Translations under genes and position numbers: made by a program | Part shown: positions 5,990 through 6,304 of the stretch, in pieces | Layout of the letters: each line of letters opens with the position of its first letter | Position numbering within the stretch: the first letter of the stretch is position 1 | The notes under the pieces: model-generated | Databases searched by the model: none | Told to the model about the DNA's origin: nothing | What the model saw: only the letters and a program-made list of their open reading frames with translations | DNA from: Deltaproteobacteria bacterium | GTDB lineage: Bacteria > Desulfobacterota > Binatia > DP-6 | Direction of reading: 5' to 3' | Assembly (NCBI GenBank): GCA_005879205.1 | Contig: VBLD01000137.1 | Location: 1 to 6,304, forward strand | DNA: 6,304 nt

Positions 5990-6304
5990 ATGGTGGACGG
6001 GAAGGACGATCGAGACGCGACGCACCGGCCGGGGGAAGGCGAGGCGGAGGCCCGGGCAGACGATCCGCCCGCCCCGAGCGACGCGGCGCTGGCGGCCGCT
6101 CAGGACGAGGCGCGCCAGAATCACGACCGGTGGCTGCGTGCCGCTGCGGACCTCGAGAACTTCAAGAAGCGCATGGCGCGAGAGCGCACCGAGGCGGTGC
6201 GGTTCGCCAACGAGTCGTTCATCCGCGACCTTCTCCCGATAGTGGACAACCTCGAACGCGCCCTCGAGCATGCGCGCCAGGGCGGCAACGGGAAGTCGAT
6301 CGTC
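5990..6304 (+). CDS. grpE: Nucleotide exchange factor GrpE, 3' end outside the window
   Basis: GrpE releases ADP from DnaK (Hsp70) and so drives the chaperone's refolding cycle in the cytoplasm. The first 105 residues are present and stay open to the window edge. Residues 1-32 are a charged, Pro/Ala-rich disordered leader, usual for GrpE. The long dimerising helix follows: RWLRAAADLENFKKRMARER (47-66), then FANESFIRDLLPIVDNLERAL (72-92). These match the family pattern of an L-R-x-x-A-D-x-E-N-x-x-[KR]-R stretch followed by D-L-L-P-[IV]-x-D-N-L-E-R-A-L. The ATG at 5990 is the likely start. A GTG lies two codons upstream and an in-frame TGA at 5951-5953 limits any extension. No convincing Shine-Dalgarno sequence is visible. 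It diverges from recO; dnaK is the usual neighbour and may follow beyond the edge. hrcA, often next to grpE, is not upstream. Confidence 0.93.
   Translation, partial: MVDGKDDRDATHRPGEGEAEARADDPPAPSDAALAAAQDEARQNHDRWLRAAADLENFKKRMARERTEAVRFANESFIRDLLPIVDNLERALEHARQGGNGKSIV

Noticed and set aside
5856..6271. Open frames overlapping the start of grpE on both strands
   Set aside because: They conflict with the clear GrpE helix motifs in the frame that starts at 5990 and have no family features.

Overview
The window is a gene-dense, GC-rich stretch of bacterial chromosome, by eye about two-thirds G+C, with strong G/C preference at third codon positions. It holds four complete genes, one gene cut by the right edge, and the first codons of another cut by the left edge. 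I see no mobile element, CRISPR array, RNA gene or tandem repeat. The gene set (recO, a single-chain glycyl-tRNA synthetase, ppdK, aroE, then a probable pilus ATPase, with grpE divergent) resembles high-GC lineages around the former Deltaproteobacteria, such as Desulfobacterota, Myxococcota, Binatota or Rokubacteria. That placement is inference from gene order and composition and is not firm.

Leftward block (- strand, read from right to left): recO (5904 to 5128), glyS (5110 to 3803), ppdK (3791 to 1029), aroE (945 to 40), then a gene starting at 43 whose ATG overlaps the aroE stop as ATGA. The gaps are 17, 11 and 83 nt and then a 4-nt overlap. recO, glyS and ppdK are therefore very probably one transcript, and aroE and the last gene are translationally coupled. 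The 83-nt gap before aroE holds a 14-bp perfect palindrome and is the only place in the block where extra regulation looks likely.

Rightward: grpE begins at 5990 and runs off the right edge. The 85 bp between the recO and grpE starts holds a CTTGACA element pointing towards grpE that fits a heat-shock (RpoH-type) promoter reasonably well.

Functionally the block is housekeeping: recombinational repair (RecO), glycine charging of tRNA (GlyRS), PEP/pyruvate interconversion (PPDK), aromatic amino acid precursor synthesis (AroE), and protein folding on the other strand (GrpE). PPDK makes PEP, which the shikimate pathway uses twice, so the ppdK-aroE adjacency has some metabolic logic. I found no convincing undescribed system. 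The points most worth a second look are the single-chain GlyRS in a locus where related bacteria, as I recall, carry the two-subunit enzyme, the possible leaderless heat-shock start of grpE, and the palindrome ahead of aroE.
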